NCBI GenBank assembly: GCA_964630905.1 | Contig: CAZVWR010000019.1 | Span: 1-49,550, forward strand | Direction: 5' to 3' | Source of the DNA: JAGOEX01 sp964630905 | Lineage (GTDB): Bacteria; UBP6; UBA1177 | Length of the DNA: 49,550 nucleotides | Notes under the pieces: model-generated | The model's database searches: none | The model's input: only the letters and a program-made list of their open reading frames with translations | What the model was told of the DNA's origin: nothing | Program-made: the position numbers and the translations under genes | Shown here: in pieces, positions 8,626 to 17,286 of the stretch | How the letters are laid out: every line of letters starts with the position of its first letter | Numbering within the stretch: position 1 is the stretch's first letter

Positions 8626-9879
8626 TCAAACACCTTTCCTGTCATAAATTCCTTTCAATAACGGCTCGATCATTTTTGTTTTTGACATGAAAAGAAGTGA
8701 TGCGCCGATGCATAAAGATCCATTGATAAATAATGTTGCAGGTGTTCCTATTTTCTGAGCGACTGAGCCGGCAAGCAGGTTACCGAAAGGAAGAAGTCCC
8801 ATGAACGACAATGCATAAAGGCTCATCACTCTCCCTCTCATATTTTCATCAACGATACTCTGGATGACTGTATTTGATGAAGCCATTGTGGTCATCATGC
8901 CGAATCCGCCTGTCACAAGCAGGATCAAAGAGAGTTCGACACTTTTTGACATTGAAAAGCCGATCATTCCAAGGCCGAAAATCAACGGAGCTATTGCAAG
9001 GTTTTTAAAAAGTCCGCGAGCGTTCTTTTTTGATGCAAGATAAAGTGCTCCTGTCAGTGCTCCGACTCCGGCTCCTCCCATCAGAATTCCGAAAGTCTGT
9101 GAAGTTCCGTGAAGAATATCTCTGGCCATTACAGGAAGAAGAACGGTGTAAGGCATTCCGAAAATGCTCACAAAAGCGACCATCAGAAGTATTGCTTTTA
9201 TCGGAACTGATCTGAATGCATAAATAAATCCGTCACGGATGTCATTTATTGCGCTCTTGCTGGTTGCGGTATGTTCCAGAGGTTTTACTTTTATCATAAA
9301 CAAGGCGGCAATGACCATGATATAGCTCAATCCGTTGATGAGGAAACATATTCCTTCATTTGCGACGGCAATTATGACTCCGGCAAGCGGCGGTCCGACA
9401 AGACGGGAAGCGTGAAAAGTGGTTGAGTTAAGGGCGATTGCATTGCCGATATCATCTTTTCTGTCAACTATCTGAACAACGAAAGCGTGTCTTGCCGGTG
9501 CATCGAAAGCCATTATTGTGCCCTGGATCAAACTCAGGATTATAATGGTTGTAATGCCTGCCATATCAAGCAGAACAAGTGCGGCAAGAACAAGTGCCTG
9601 CACCATGAAAAGGGACTGAGTGATGATCAGGATCTTATACCGGTCATATCTGTCTGCGGCTATTCCGGCAATTGGAGAAAGGATAAATGACGGAATCTGT
9701 GCAGAAAATCCTACAATACCCAGAAGAAAAGCTGAATTTGTGAGACGGTACACCAGCCACCCGAGAGCGACTTGCTGCATCCATGAACCGACCTGAGAAG
9801 TTATCTGCCCGAAAAAATAGATCTTATAGTTTTTATATCGTAGAGCCCTGAAAATGTTTCTGATACCGCTAAAAGACAT
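8626..9879 (-). CDS. MFS efflux transporter (EntS-like/MFS_3 family)
   Basis: 417 residues, about 12 membrane helices. The N-terminal region FRALRYKNYKIYFFGQ...GSWMQQVALGWLVYRLT and the loop GIAADRYDRYK match the enterobactin-exporter-like MFS group, which exports siderophores, drugs or other small molecules by proton antiport. The substrate is unknown. Two ATGs stand side by side; the second (9879) is at correct distance from GGAGA. The frame is open further upstream (9942), but that extension (rich in Phe, no ribosome binding site) is unlikely. Divergent from the GNAT gene, convergent with the secreted-protein gene. Confidence 0.9.
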   Translation of the reverse strand: MSFSGIRNIFRALRYKNYKIYFFGQITSQVGSWMQQVALGWLVYRLTNSAFLLGIVGFSAQIPSFILSPIAGIAADRYDRYKILIITQSLFMVQALVLAALVLLDMAGITTIIILSLIQGTIMAFDAPARHAFVVQIVDRKDDIGNAIALNSTTFHASRLVGPPLAGVIIAVANEGICFLINGLSYIMVIAALFMIKVKPLEHTATSKSAINDIRDGFIYAFRSVPIKAILLMVAFVSIFGMPYTVLLPVMARDILHGTSQTFGILMGGAGVGALTGALYLASKKNARGLFKNLAIAPLIFGLGMIGFSMSKSVELSLILLVTGGFGMMTTMASSNTVIQSIVDENMRGRVMSLYALSFMGLLPFGNLLAGSVAQKIGTPATLFINGSLCIGASLLFMSKTKMIEPLLKGIYDRKGV

Positions 9880-9958
9880 CATATTCTCCAAAAATCTTAA
9901 AAAAGTAATATCAGGAAAATTAATAAAAGCAAATAGAAACAATTAAGAAAAATTGCAT

Positions 9959-10001
9959 AATCCGCCGTCAATTCTAAAATTGTTTTGAAGGCGGATTTTA
10001 T
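9959..10001 (+). terminator. Hairpin with T-rich tail in the GNAT leader, possible attenuator
   Basis: Outer stem AATCCGCC (9959-9966) pairs with GGCGGATT (9990-9997); an inner CAATT/AATTG stem can also form. A T-rich stretch follows, then the GNAT ribosome binding site. It lies between divergently transcribed genes, so no upstream plus-strand gene needs a terminator. It may be an attenuator or a leftover of a rearrangement. Confidence 0.4.
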
Positions 10002-10017
10002 TTAATAGGAGTGCGAC

Positions 10018-10566
10018 ATGCTGAAAGGTAAAAATGTGAACTTAAGGCTGACAAAGGAAAGTGATCTGGAAAAGACAAACGAGCTGATGAGCGACCTGAT
10101 GAACCGCGGAGATTATTATCCGATGGGTCTGCACACTCTCGTTGCGGCAAAGAAAGGATTCAGCGAGAACGGATTCTGGGGTGAAGATCTGGGATGGCTT
10201 GTAATAACCAATAAGAACGACGAAATGCTCGGCAATATCGGGTTTTTCAAGTATGCTCCTTATGCTGACGGATACGAGCTCGGAGCCATAATCTTCAATC
10301 CTGAGAACCGTGCAAAAGGTTATATGACCGAAGCTCTCAAAATATTCATTGCATACATGTTCGAGATAAAGAAAATAGAGCGGCTTCAGGCGGCCCTCAC
10401 GGAAGGGAACAAAGGGAGCGAAGGAGTTTTCAGAAAGTGCGGACTGACAAAAGAAGGGGTGATGCGCAAAGCGATATACCACCGCGGTCAGTACAAAAAT
10501 CTTGTGCTTTATTCAATACTTAGAAATGAAGCAAAGTCGCTCAAAGAAACGATAGAGAATCTGTGA
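10018..10566 (+). CDS. GNAT-family N-acetyltransferase (RimJ/RimL-like)
   Basis: 182 residues. Fold signatures: N-terminal GKNVNLRLTKESDLEK, the beta-strand MLGNIGFFKY, the acetyl-CoA pyrophosphate loop region NPENRAKGYMTEALK, and ALTEGNKGSEGVFRKCGLTKEGVMRKA, which is typical of RimJ/RimL-type acetyltransferases. It probably acetylates an amino group of a protein N-terminus or a small molecule; the substrate cannot be inferred. GGAG lies 8 nt before the ATG. The PAP2 gene follows after 22 nt, so the two are probably co-transcribed. Confidence 0.9.
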   Translation: MLKGKNVNLRLTKESDLEKTNELMSDLMNRGDYYPMGLHTLVAAKKGFSENGFWGEDLGWLVITNKNDEMLGNIGFFKYAPYADGYELGAIIFNPENRAKGYMTEALKIFIAYMFEIKKIERLQAALTEGNKGSEGVFRKCGLTKEGVMRKAIYHRGQYKNLVLYSILRNEAKSLKETIENL

Positions 10567-10588
10567 AAGCAGATCAAAGGGGTTGATA

Positions 10589-11401
10589 TTGAAAAAAGTT
10601 CTGATCTTTATTTTCAGTCTTCTTTTTACATTACCGGTACTGTCTCTTGAAAAAAATAGTGACGAATTTCCTTTTGAGCTAACTCAAATGAAAGAGGCAT
10701 TTATTTTCTCAGCGGGACTTGGATTGATGACATCTTTCATGTTCACCCCTTCGACAGATTTTGAAAAAAGTGAAATTCTTGCTCTGGATAAATATGATCT
10801 GAACGCTTTTGACAGGACTGCTGTTTCAATGAATGACAGGAAAAGCGACATTGCAAGCGATGTGCTGACATATTCTCTTGCCGGCGTGCCACTGATTTTT
10901 TTTGCGGATAAATCGATCAACCGCACTTTTTCAAATGCCATGACCTATCTTGTGATGTATGCTGAATCAGTGTTGATCGCAAACGGCATTTCAAGAACTG
11001 TAAAAACTGTTTTTCAGCGCAACAGACCGTATGTTTATAATGATTCGCTTTCACTGAAAGACCGTACAACCAGCGACTGGAATCTCTCCTTCCCAAGCAA
11101 TCACACCGTAAATGCATTTAATGCGGCAGTTTTTGTTTCAACAGTGTTCACTCTCACACATCCCGATTCAAAATGGATCCCTGTAGTCTGGAGCGTTTCT
11201 CTTTCAGCCGCAGCCGCCGCAGGAATACTCAGGATCACCGCGGGAGAGCATTATCCGACAGATGTAATTGCCGGAGCAGTTTTGGGCTCTCTCACTGGAC
11301 TTTTCATCCCTCTTCTTCATAAAATCAAGAACAAAAATCTGAGCGTTATTCCTGTTGTATCTTCTGAATATGGCGGATTACAGGCAGTTGTGAACTTTTA
11401 A
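10589..11401 (+). CDS. Exported PAP2-family phosphatase
   Basis: 270 residues with an N-terminal signal peptide or anchor (KKVLIFIFSLLFTLPVLS). The type 2 phosphatidic acid phosphatase signature is complete: KTVFQRNRPY (KX6RP), FPSNHTVNAF (the PSXXH-type motif with catalytic His) and RITAGEHYPTDV (RX5HX3D). It is likely to dephosphorylate a lipid phosphate (phosphatidic acid or undecaprenyl pyrophosphate) on the periplasmic side. Two in-frame TTG codons exist; the second (10589) is 6 nt after AAAGGGG, the first touches it, so the second is chosen. Its stop is 5 nt from the orphan eamA tail, which suggests that PAP2 and eamA were once tightly convergent. Confidence 0.88.
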   Translation: MKKVLIFIFSLLFTLPVLSLEKNSDEFPFELTQMKEAFIFSAGLGLMTSFMFTPSTDFEKSEILALDKYDLNAFDRTAVSMNDRKSDIASDVLTYSLAGVPLIFFADKSINRTFSNAMTYLVMYAESVLIANGISRTVKTVFQRNRPYVYNDSLSLKDRTTSDWNLSFPSNHTVNAFNAAVFVSTVFTLTHPDSKWIPVVWSVSLSAAAAAGILRITAGEHYPTDVIAGAVLGSLTGLFIPLLHKIKNKNLSVIPVVSSEYGGLQAVVNF

Positions 11402-11404
11402 AAT

Positions 11405-11430
11405 ATCTAAACCGATGCCTTTCTCGCGGC
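11405..11430 (-). repeat. Orphan eamA 3'-tail, copy A
   Basis: Read on the minus strand this piece encodes FLAARKASV followed by TAG. The intact eamA at 14171 ends IMAARKASV-TAG. Homology to the intact gene is limited to about 26 bp. It directly follows the PAP2 stop codon. Confidence 0.7.
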
Positions 11431-11438
11431 GAGGAATG

Positions 11439-11467
11439 TTGAAAAAAGTATTTTAATTGTGTATAAA
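11439..11467 (+). promoter_or_regulatory. Predicted promoter of lipoprotein gene 11507 (header copy A)
   Basis: TTGAAA at 11439-11444, a 17-nt spacer and TATAAA at 11462-11467. The same boxes and spacing recur in header copy B. Confidence 0.6.
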
Positions 11468-11506
11468 TGTATTCGTTTTTGGCTGACATTATTATGGAGT
11501 TAAAGC

Positions 11507-12709
11507 ATGAGAGTTTTTTTTGCATTTATTTTTATACTAATCTTCGCATCAGGGTGTAAATCAGAAACAATTAATAAAAACAACACTGATTCTGACAGCT
11601 TGCTTGTTGTTGATATAGACATTGTTGATGATAATTATGAATTATTCAACGATGATGAAGACGCAAAAATTGATGACATTCAAGATGAAAAACAGGATGA
11701 ATATTTTGACGAACAGTTTGAAGAAGATATCTCTGAGAGTATTGATGAGCGGGATGAAGAAAACACAGATCTTGATGCAGATATTTTACCTGAATCAACA
11801 GGCAGGACTATTTGCACGGGTCAAATAAGTTGTTATAACAATACAGAGGAAATTCCATGTCCATTGTCTGGCGAGAATTTTTCCGGTCAAGATGCACAAT
11901 ATATAGAAAAATGTATTCCCAGAAGCTATGCTGTTTCAATCTCAGAAGGCGATGAAATTGTTGCCGACAATAACACTGGTCTGATGTGGCAGCGAACAAT
12001 TCCCGAAATATATGCCGAGTGTGCTTTCGGAGATCCAGTCGGATCAATGTGTAGTTGGCAGGAAGCAATTAATTACTGCAATGACTTGGATTACGGAGGG
12101 TATGATGACTGGAGGTTGCCATCAAGAATTGAATTAGAAAGCATCACAGACTATGGAAAATCAAATCCTTCAATAGATACTGATTTATTTATAGACACAC
12201 CTGTAAAATGGATATTGACCACTACTTCATTTGTAATGGATTCAAAACGCAAATGGAGTGTTAATCAAGGAGTTGGAACAGTAGGTACAAGAAATCAAAC
12301 TGACGAAACTTATGTCCGGTGTGTGAGAGGGAATGCCATTGACCTCAGTAATTTTGTCGAGTTCGCAGTTGAATATAAAATTATTGTAAAAGATCTAAAA
12401 ACGAACTTTGAATGGGCAAAAGAAGCTGTTTCAGGAGGAACATGGGAAACAGTTCTAAATTATTGTGATAATCTTGAGTATGCCGGATATTCGGACTGGA
12501 GAATCCCCAATGTCAACGAGCTTAGTACGCTCTTCTATGACAGAGCTTACCAGCCTGCGAGTAATTTTCCCGGAATTTATTCTGAATATTACTGGACAGC
12601 ATCAACTGCAGTAAGTGCCAATTCTTCTGCCTGGCGGATAAATATGTTTGCCGGAGGTGTTGACTTAGGAATGAAGAGTGAAAAGCATTTTGCTATGTGT
12701 GTCCGCTAA
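11507..12709 (+). CDS. Lipoprotein with acidic stalk and two DUF1566 domains
   Basis: 400 residues. The signal peptide ends in the lipobox FASGC, so Cys17 would be lipidated. Residues about 25-95 are a low-complexity Asp/Glu stalk that would lift the rest off the membrane. Two DUF1566 (Lcl C-terminal-like) domains follow: first TGLMWQRT...WQEAINYCNDLDYGGYDDWRLPSRIEL...YVRCVRG, then FEWAKE...NYCDNLEYAGYSDWRIPNVNEL...FAMCVR. This domain is common on surface proteins of environmental bacteria; its ligand is unknown. Promoter and signal peptide are shared with the next gene (SBBP lipoprotein), while the mature parts are unrelated. Confidence 0.88.
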   Translation: MRVFFAFIFILIFASGCKSETINKNNTDSDSLLVVDIDIVDDNYELFNDDEDAKIDDIQDEKQDEYFDEQFEEDISESIDERDEENTDLDADILPESTGRTICTGQISCYNNTEEIPCPLSGENFSGQDAQYIEKCIPRSYAVSISEGDEIVADNNTGLMWQRTIPEIYAECAFGDPVGSMCSWQEAINYCNDLDYGGYDDWRLPSRIELESITDYGKSNPSIDTDLFIDTPVKWILTTTSFVMDSKRKWSVNQGVGTVGTRNQTDETYVRCVRGNAIDLSNFVEFAVEYKIIVKDLKTNFEWAKEAVSGGTWETVLNYCDNLEYAGYSDWRIPNVNELSTLFYDRAYQPASNFPGIYSEYYWTASTAVSANSSAWRINMFAGGVDLGMKSEKHFAMCVR

Positions 12710-12737
12710 AAACTTCATATTAGAAATTAATTTCTAA

Positions 12738-12892
12738 ATCTAAACCGATGCCTTTCCTTGCGGCAAGGAATGTTGAAAAAAGTATTTTAATTGTGTATAA
12801 ATGTATTCGGTTTTTGGCTGATATTATTATGGAGTTAAAGCATGAGAGTTTTTTTTGCATTCATTTTTATATTAATCTTTGCGTCAGGGTGT
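12738..12892 (+). repeat. Lipoprotein header repeat, copy B, with orphan eamA tail
   Basis: Second copy of the header at 11405. The eamA tail part (12738-12764, minus-strand sense) reads FLAARK and then has one extra base that breaks the ASV-stop, so it is a decayed copy. The short stem around the tail has a compensated base pair against copy A (C-G versus T-A), but these changes are also synonymous in the LAAR codons, so RNA structure and coding history cannot be told apart. Confidence 0.85.
12773..12801 (+). promoter_or_regulatory. Predicted promoter of lipoprotein gene 12842 (header copy B)
   Basis: TTGAAA at 12773-12778, a 17-nt spacer and TATAAA at 12796-12801, exactly as in copy A. Confidence 0.6.
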
Positions 12893-14146
12893 AATTTAGA
12901 AAAATTTGAAAGACCTGTCGGAAACAATCTAAAAAGAGGGGAAATTCAAGAGGAAGACAATGATGGCACAGAAATATCTGATGAAGATGAAATGAATAGC
13001 GAATATGAAGTGTCATGGACAAAAAAATGGGGAACCGATTCATATGATGAAGGGAACTCCATAGCTATAGACAAAGAAGGGAATATTTATGTTGCAGGAT
13101 TTACAGGAAATTCTTCAGGGGGGAAGGCAGATGCCTATCTGACAAAACTGACTCCGGAAGGAAATATAGAGTGGAAGAAGCAATGGGGAACAGAAAAAAA
13201 TGAATTTGTTTTTTCAGTTGCAGTTGATAATTTGGGAAATATATATGTAAGCGGAATGATAATGGGCGACATTGATGAAAATAGCGACTCATGGTTTGAA
13301 GATGTGTTTCTGACAAAATGGAACAATGATGGAACCGAAGAATGGACAAAGATCTGGGGCACGGATGGAAGAGATATAAATGCAAAGGCGGTAGTTGATT
13401 CTAATGGCGATATTTTTGTTTCAGGAAGGACGACAGGATCTTTCGGTGAAAATATTAATGCAGGAGAAGAAGACCTTTTCATAACGAAAATAATTTCTGA
13501 CGGAACGATTGAATGGACCAAACAGTGGGGAACGGAAAAGAATGATGCGGCATTGGTTGTTACTATAGATTCTAAGGATCAAATTTATGTTGCTGGTTTT
13601 ACAGGCGGTGTTTTTGATGGTAACCCAGTTGAAGCAGGCAGTATCTTTTTATCAAAGCTTGATAATATGGGCAATGTTGTTTTTAACAGACAAACTGCTT
13701 CAGATGAAATGGATTCTATAAGTTCGATTTATGTAGATATAAATGGCACTGTATTTTTAGCAGGTGAAACATATGCATCAAAACCGGGATTTAAAAATCA
13801 GGGTAATAGTGATGTTTTCATTCTAATCTGGAATATTGACGAATCTGTGACTTGGATGCAGTTCGGAACAGAAGATTTTGATTGTCAAAGCTCAATTGTG
13901 CTTGATAAAGAAAAAAATATTTTCGTTTCAGGTTCTACCGGAGATGCAGGCAGATATGATCTGTTTCTTTCAAAACTTGGAACTGGCCCAGATGTCTTCT
14001 GGACAGAATATTGGGGCGAAGAAAAAGATGACACGGCACTCAATATGGCAATTGACAGCGATAACAGTATTTTTATTTCGGGGAGCGTAACTGGCTCTAA
14101 TGGATTTTCAGACTTTTTTCTTACAAAATTAGAAGTCTCAGAGTAA
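12842..14146 (+). CDS. Lipoprotein with SBBP beta-propeller repeats
   Basis: 434 residues. Same signal peptide and lipobox as the previous lipoprotein, then a short acidic linker (about 40-58) and roughly seven repeats of about 50 residues. The repeats have the pattern WGT-x-x-x-D, xAIDxxGNIYVAGFTxG, DxFLTKxxxxGxxxW. This is the SBBP (beta-propeller) repeat, which builds an extracellular propeller. Partner unknown; probably surface-exposed binding. It ends 24 nt before the stop of the convergent eamA. Confidence 0.88.
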   Translation: MRVFFAFIFILIFASGCNLEKFERPVGNNLKRGEIQEEDNDGTEISDEDEMNSEYEVSWTKKWGTDSYDEGNSIAIDKEGNIYVAGFTGNSSGGKADAYLTKLTPEGNIEWKKQWGTEKNEFVFSVAVDNLGNIYVSGMIMGDIDENSDSWFEDVFLTKWNNDGTEEWTKIWGTDGRDINAKAVVDSNGDIFVSGRTTGSFGENINAGEEDLFITKIISDGTIEWTKQWGTEKNDAALVVTIDSKDQIYVAGFTGGVFDGNPVEAGSIFLSKLDNMGNVVFNRQTASDEMDSISSIYVDINGTVFLAGETYASKPGFKNQGNSDVFILIWNIDESVTWMQFGTEDFDCQSSIVLDKEKNIFVSGSTGDAGRYDLFLSKLGTGPDVFWTEYWGEEKDDTALNMAIDSDNSIFISGSVTGSNGFSDFFLTKLEVSE

Positions 14147-14170
14147 GACTACTTTCCTTTTAATAAAAAT

Positions 14171-15067
14171 CTAAACCGATGCTTTCCTTGCAGCCATGAT
14201 GATCAGTATTGAGCCGATGATAAGGTATGGATTTAATTGAAGATCGAGGAATATGAGTTCGTTCAGAGTCGTGAAGAATATTGTGAAAATGAAGAATATA
14301 CTTGCAGTTGAAGCACTGACATATCTCATGGCAAGATTGAGTGTGATGTATGCAACTCCGCTTTGGAAAATCCCCATTTCAATAAGCCAGAACCATTCAT
14401 CAAATTGTGAAGGGAGGTTTTGAGCAGTTAAAACAAGGGGGAGCATCGGGATTGCCGCGATGAGAAATATTATCATTAAAAGTGACAACATTTTATTGGG
14501 GTCGTCTTTGACCTTTGAGATGAGTTCTCCGGAAAAAAAATAATAAAATGCAAGTGTTATCCCCGCAAGTATCCCAAATATTATTCCGGGAAGTGAATCA
14601 ATTCCGTTGACGGACAGCTTATTTTTTCCTGCAACTATCACGATCATTCCGGCAAATGACAGAATGAGCGCAAGTATCTGATTTTTATTTGGTTTTGTCT
14701 TTGATATCGCCCAGACGAAAAAGATCACGAACACAGGGCTCAGGTTTTCGATAACCATAACGAGCGTTCCCGATATCCACTTCAATGCAAGATGATAAAA
14801 CAAAGTGTTAAGAAAAAGCCCCACGATGCTTACTATCAGAATATCTTTAACATGCCCTTTTATTGAAAAAGTTATCCCTTTCCTTGCCGCAAGAAAAAGA
14901 AAAAGAACAGTCGCACCCATCAGAAGCCGCATTCCTGCGACAAAATACATATCAACACCTCGAAGTGCAAGAAATCGCCCAGCCGGACCGTGAATTCCCC
15001 AAAGAAATGCATTTATGAATAAAAGGATTATCCCTTTCTGATGGTTACTGAGTTTAAAAAAATTCAT
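14171..15067 (-). CDS. EamA/DMT-superfamily permease
   Basis: 298 residues, ten predicted membrane helices in two EamA halves (RhaT/YdcZ-like drug/metabolite transporter). N-terminal WGIHGPAGRFLALRG and the second half FYYFFSGELISK are typical. The substrate (often an amino acid or other metabolite, exported) is unknown. The ATG at 15067 has GAGGTG at good distance; the frame is open to 15091 but without support. The gene ends in MAARKASV; two orphan copies of this end lie to its left (11405, 12738). Confidence 0.9.
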   Translation of the reverse strand: MNFFKLSNHQKGIILLFINAFLWGIHGPAGRFLALRGVDMYFVAGMRLLMGATVLFLFLAARKGITFSIKGHVKDILIVSIVGLFLNTLFYHLALKWISGTLVMVIENLSPVFVIFFVWAISKTKPNKNQILALILSFAGMIVIVAGKNKLSVNGIDSLPGIIFGILAGITLAFYYFFSGELISKVKDDPNKMLSLLMIIFLIAAIPMLPLVLTAQNLPSQFDEWFWLIEMGIFQSGVAYITLNLAMRYVSASTASIFFIFTIFFTTLNELIFLDLQLNPYLIIGSILIIMAARKASV

Positions 15068-15192
15068 AAAACACCTCAAAATTGCAAGCAAAGATTAATC
15101 ATATTTGCAAAAGCGTAAAGAAATATTTGCAAATTCCAGATTTTTACTTTAAACCTGTAACGGTTTTTAATAATATTCACGAGGAGATATAA

Positions 15193-17277
15193 ATGCAAAA
15201 GATGTTGGTCGCTATATTTTTAACGGTTGTGTTTTCTGGTTGTAACAAAGATGACAGAGTAATCTTTAATGATACAAATCCTGAATCTGACATTGATGTT
15301 TCTGAAACCGATACGATTTATGACGAATATGCTGATGATGATAATGACAATGATGAGAATAATGACGAGAATTATAATGATCAGATAAATGTAGAAGAAG
15401 ACGATTGGTTTTCAGACGGAGATGCAGATGACGATGCAGATGACGATGCAGATCATTTTGATGACATCAGAGATATAATTTCGTTTGTTAAAATTTCGGG
15501 AGATTCGGTTTTTTCCCGTAGATCAAATCACTCAACTATAGTGTTTGATGACAAAATGTGGGTTATCGGTGGCGGCAACATCAATTCTTATAATGATGTT
15601 TGGTATTCAAATGATGGAAAAAACTGGTTGAGAGCGGTGGAATCTGCCGCATTTTCTCCAAGACTTGGTCATTCAACCGTTTCTTTCAAAAACAAAATAT
15701 TTGTAATAGGCGGTATGGAAGATTGGGCAGCGCATCATGATGATGTTTATTCGTCATCTGATGGCATTAACTGGGTTCTAAAATCTTATGAATCTCCTTT
15801 TGGAATGAGAGCTGGTCATGCAAGCGTTGTTTTTAATGACAGGATTTGGATTATTGGCGGTCTGGTATCTGAATATTATCAGGGAGAAGTATATCCGGTA
15901 AATGATATATGGTATTCAACTGAAGGAAGCAGCTGGATAAAGGCAACAGGATCCGCCTCTTTCGGCAAAAGAGCCGGCCATGCCAGCGTAGTATTTAAAG
16001 ATAAGATTTGGGTTTTAGGCGGAGAAGGGGGGTCAGGACTTTTTAATGATGTCTGGAATTCGTCAAATGGAAAAGACTGGGAAATGGTAACAGGATCAGC
16101 GTTGTTCCCTGCAAGATCCGGACACGCATGTTTTGTATTTGACGAGAAAATATGGATTGCAGGAGGCTTCAACTCACAATCAACTGTATTGAATGATCTT
16201 TGGTATTCTGAAGACGGTTTAAACTGGTTTCAGGAAACAAAACCTTCGTTTTCAGGAAGAGTCGGACAGTCGATGATCGTTTTTGAAAATACAATATGGG
16301 CCATAGGCGGAGTTTCCAATGAGATGGAATATTACAATGATGTCTGGAAATCAAGTAACGGAAAGGAGTGGACCGATGTGATAGAATCTGTATCTTTTGA
16401 AGAAAGAGCCCAGCACGAAGTATTCTTCTTTAACGATAAAATTATATTGTTAGGAGGAAAAACCGATAGTTTTCAGCATATTAATTTTGCATGGATGTCA
16501 GACAACGGAATAGATTGGACGCCGCTTCAGGAAGATTCTGATTCAACAGAGCGGTTTGCTGGCGGAGGATTTATTTTTAATGATAAAATATGGATGGCAG
16601 GCGGAGTTTCAGAAAATGATTGGAATATATTGTTTTTGAAGGACATTGTTGTTTCAAATGACGGAATTTCATGGGACATAGCTGTCAACGAAGCTCCGTT
16701 CCAGGAAAGAACAAGACATTCGAGTCTGGTTTTTAATGACAAAATATGGATAATAGGTGGATCTTATAATGGTGATAAGAATGATGTATGGTATTCAGAA
16801 GACGGAATAAACTGGTATGAAGCGACAGGATCAGCACCTTTTGATGTAAGAGAGTGCCATTCGGCAGTGGTATTTGACGGAAAGATGTGGATAATCGGGG
16901 GACAGAACAAAGATGCAGGATTGAATCTTCTTAACGATGTCTGGTCATCAGAAGACGGCATTAACTGGAATCTTGTTACAGAAGCGGCTCCATTCTCAGC
17001 CAGAGCATGTCACAAAAGCGTTGTATATGATGATAAAATATGGGTGATTGGCGGTTATAATAGGGATAAAAAGAATGATGTGTGGTATTCAGAGGACGGT
17101 GTAAATTGGATAAGAGCTGTAAAATCAACACAATTCGGTTTCAGAGAAGAGTTTTCAAGCTTGGTGTTAAATGACAGAATATGTGTTTTTGGAGGATTGA
17201 CAGGAGATTTTAATATTAGAGGCACATATTATACTAACGATGTATGGTGTTCTGAATGGATTGAGGAAAATCCATAG
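15193..17277 (+). CDS. Lipoprotein with about twelve Kelch-like repeats
   Basis: 694 residues. Signal peptide with lipobox VFSGC, then an acidic stalk (about residues 28-95), then about twelve repeats of roughly 50 residues. Each repeat has the core R-x-x-H-x-x-x-x-F-x-D-K-I-W-x-I-G-G followed by NDVWYSxDGxNW; repeats 6-8 and 12 are the most divergent. This is the Kelch type of beta-propeller; twelve blades would fit two six-bladed propellers. Likely a surface-anchored binding protein with unknown ligand. The stop is followed after 9 nt by ygiQ, and TAGGAG at the stop serves as the ygiQ ribosome binding site. Confidence 0.88.
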   Translation: MQKMLVAIFLTVVFSGCNKDDRVIFNDTNPESDIDVSETDTIYDEYADDDNDNDENNDENYNDQINVEEDDWFSDGDADDDADDDADHFDDIRDIISFVKISGDSVFSRRSNHSTIVFDDKMWVIGGGNINSYNDVWYSNDGKNWLRAVESAAFSPRLGHSTVSFKNKIFVIGGMEDWAAHHDDVYSSSDGINWVLKSYESPFGMRAGHASVVFNDRIWIIGGLVSEYYQGEVYPVNDIWYSTEGSSWIKATGSASFGKRAGHASVVFKDKIWVLGGEGGSGLFNDVWNSSNGKDWEMVTGSALFPARSGHACFVFDEKIWIAGGFNSQSTVLNDLWYSEDGLNWFQETKPSFSGRVGQSMIVFENTIWAIGGVSNEMEYYNDVWKSSNGKEWTDVIESVSFEERAQHEVFFFNDKIILLGGKTDSFQHINFAWMSDNGIDWTPLQEDSDSTERFAGGGFIFNDKIWMAGGVSENDWNILFLKDIVVSNDGISWDIAVNEAPFQERTRHSSLVFNDKIWIIGGSYNGDKNDVWYSEDGINWYEATGSAPFDVRECHSAVVFDGKMWIIGGQNKDAGLNLLNDVWSSEDGINWNLVTEAAPFSARACHKSVVYDDKIWVIGGYNRDKKNDVWYSEDGVNWIRAVKSTQFGFREEFSSLVLNDRICVFGGLTGDFNIRGTYYTNDVWCSEWIEENP
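15421..15453 (+). repeat. 12-bp in-frame minisatellite in the acidic stalk
   Basis: Unit GATGCAGATGAC, 2.75 copies, encoding Asp-Ala-Asp-Asp. A unit gain or loss would keep the reading frame and change stalk length. Confidence 0.9.
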
Positions 17278-17286
17278 GAGATATAG

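Larger units (their letters stand above)
11405..11557 (+). repeat. Lipoprotein header repeat, copy A (tail, promoter, signal peptide)
   Basis: About 153 bp nearly identical to 12738-12892. It holds the eamA tail remnant, a short hairpin, a promoter, the ribosome binding site and the first 17 codons of the lipoprotein gene. The encoded signal peptide MRVFFAFIFILIFASGC is identical in both copies and all four codon differences are synonymous. Similarity stops right after the lipobox Cys. Confidence 0.9.
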
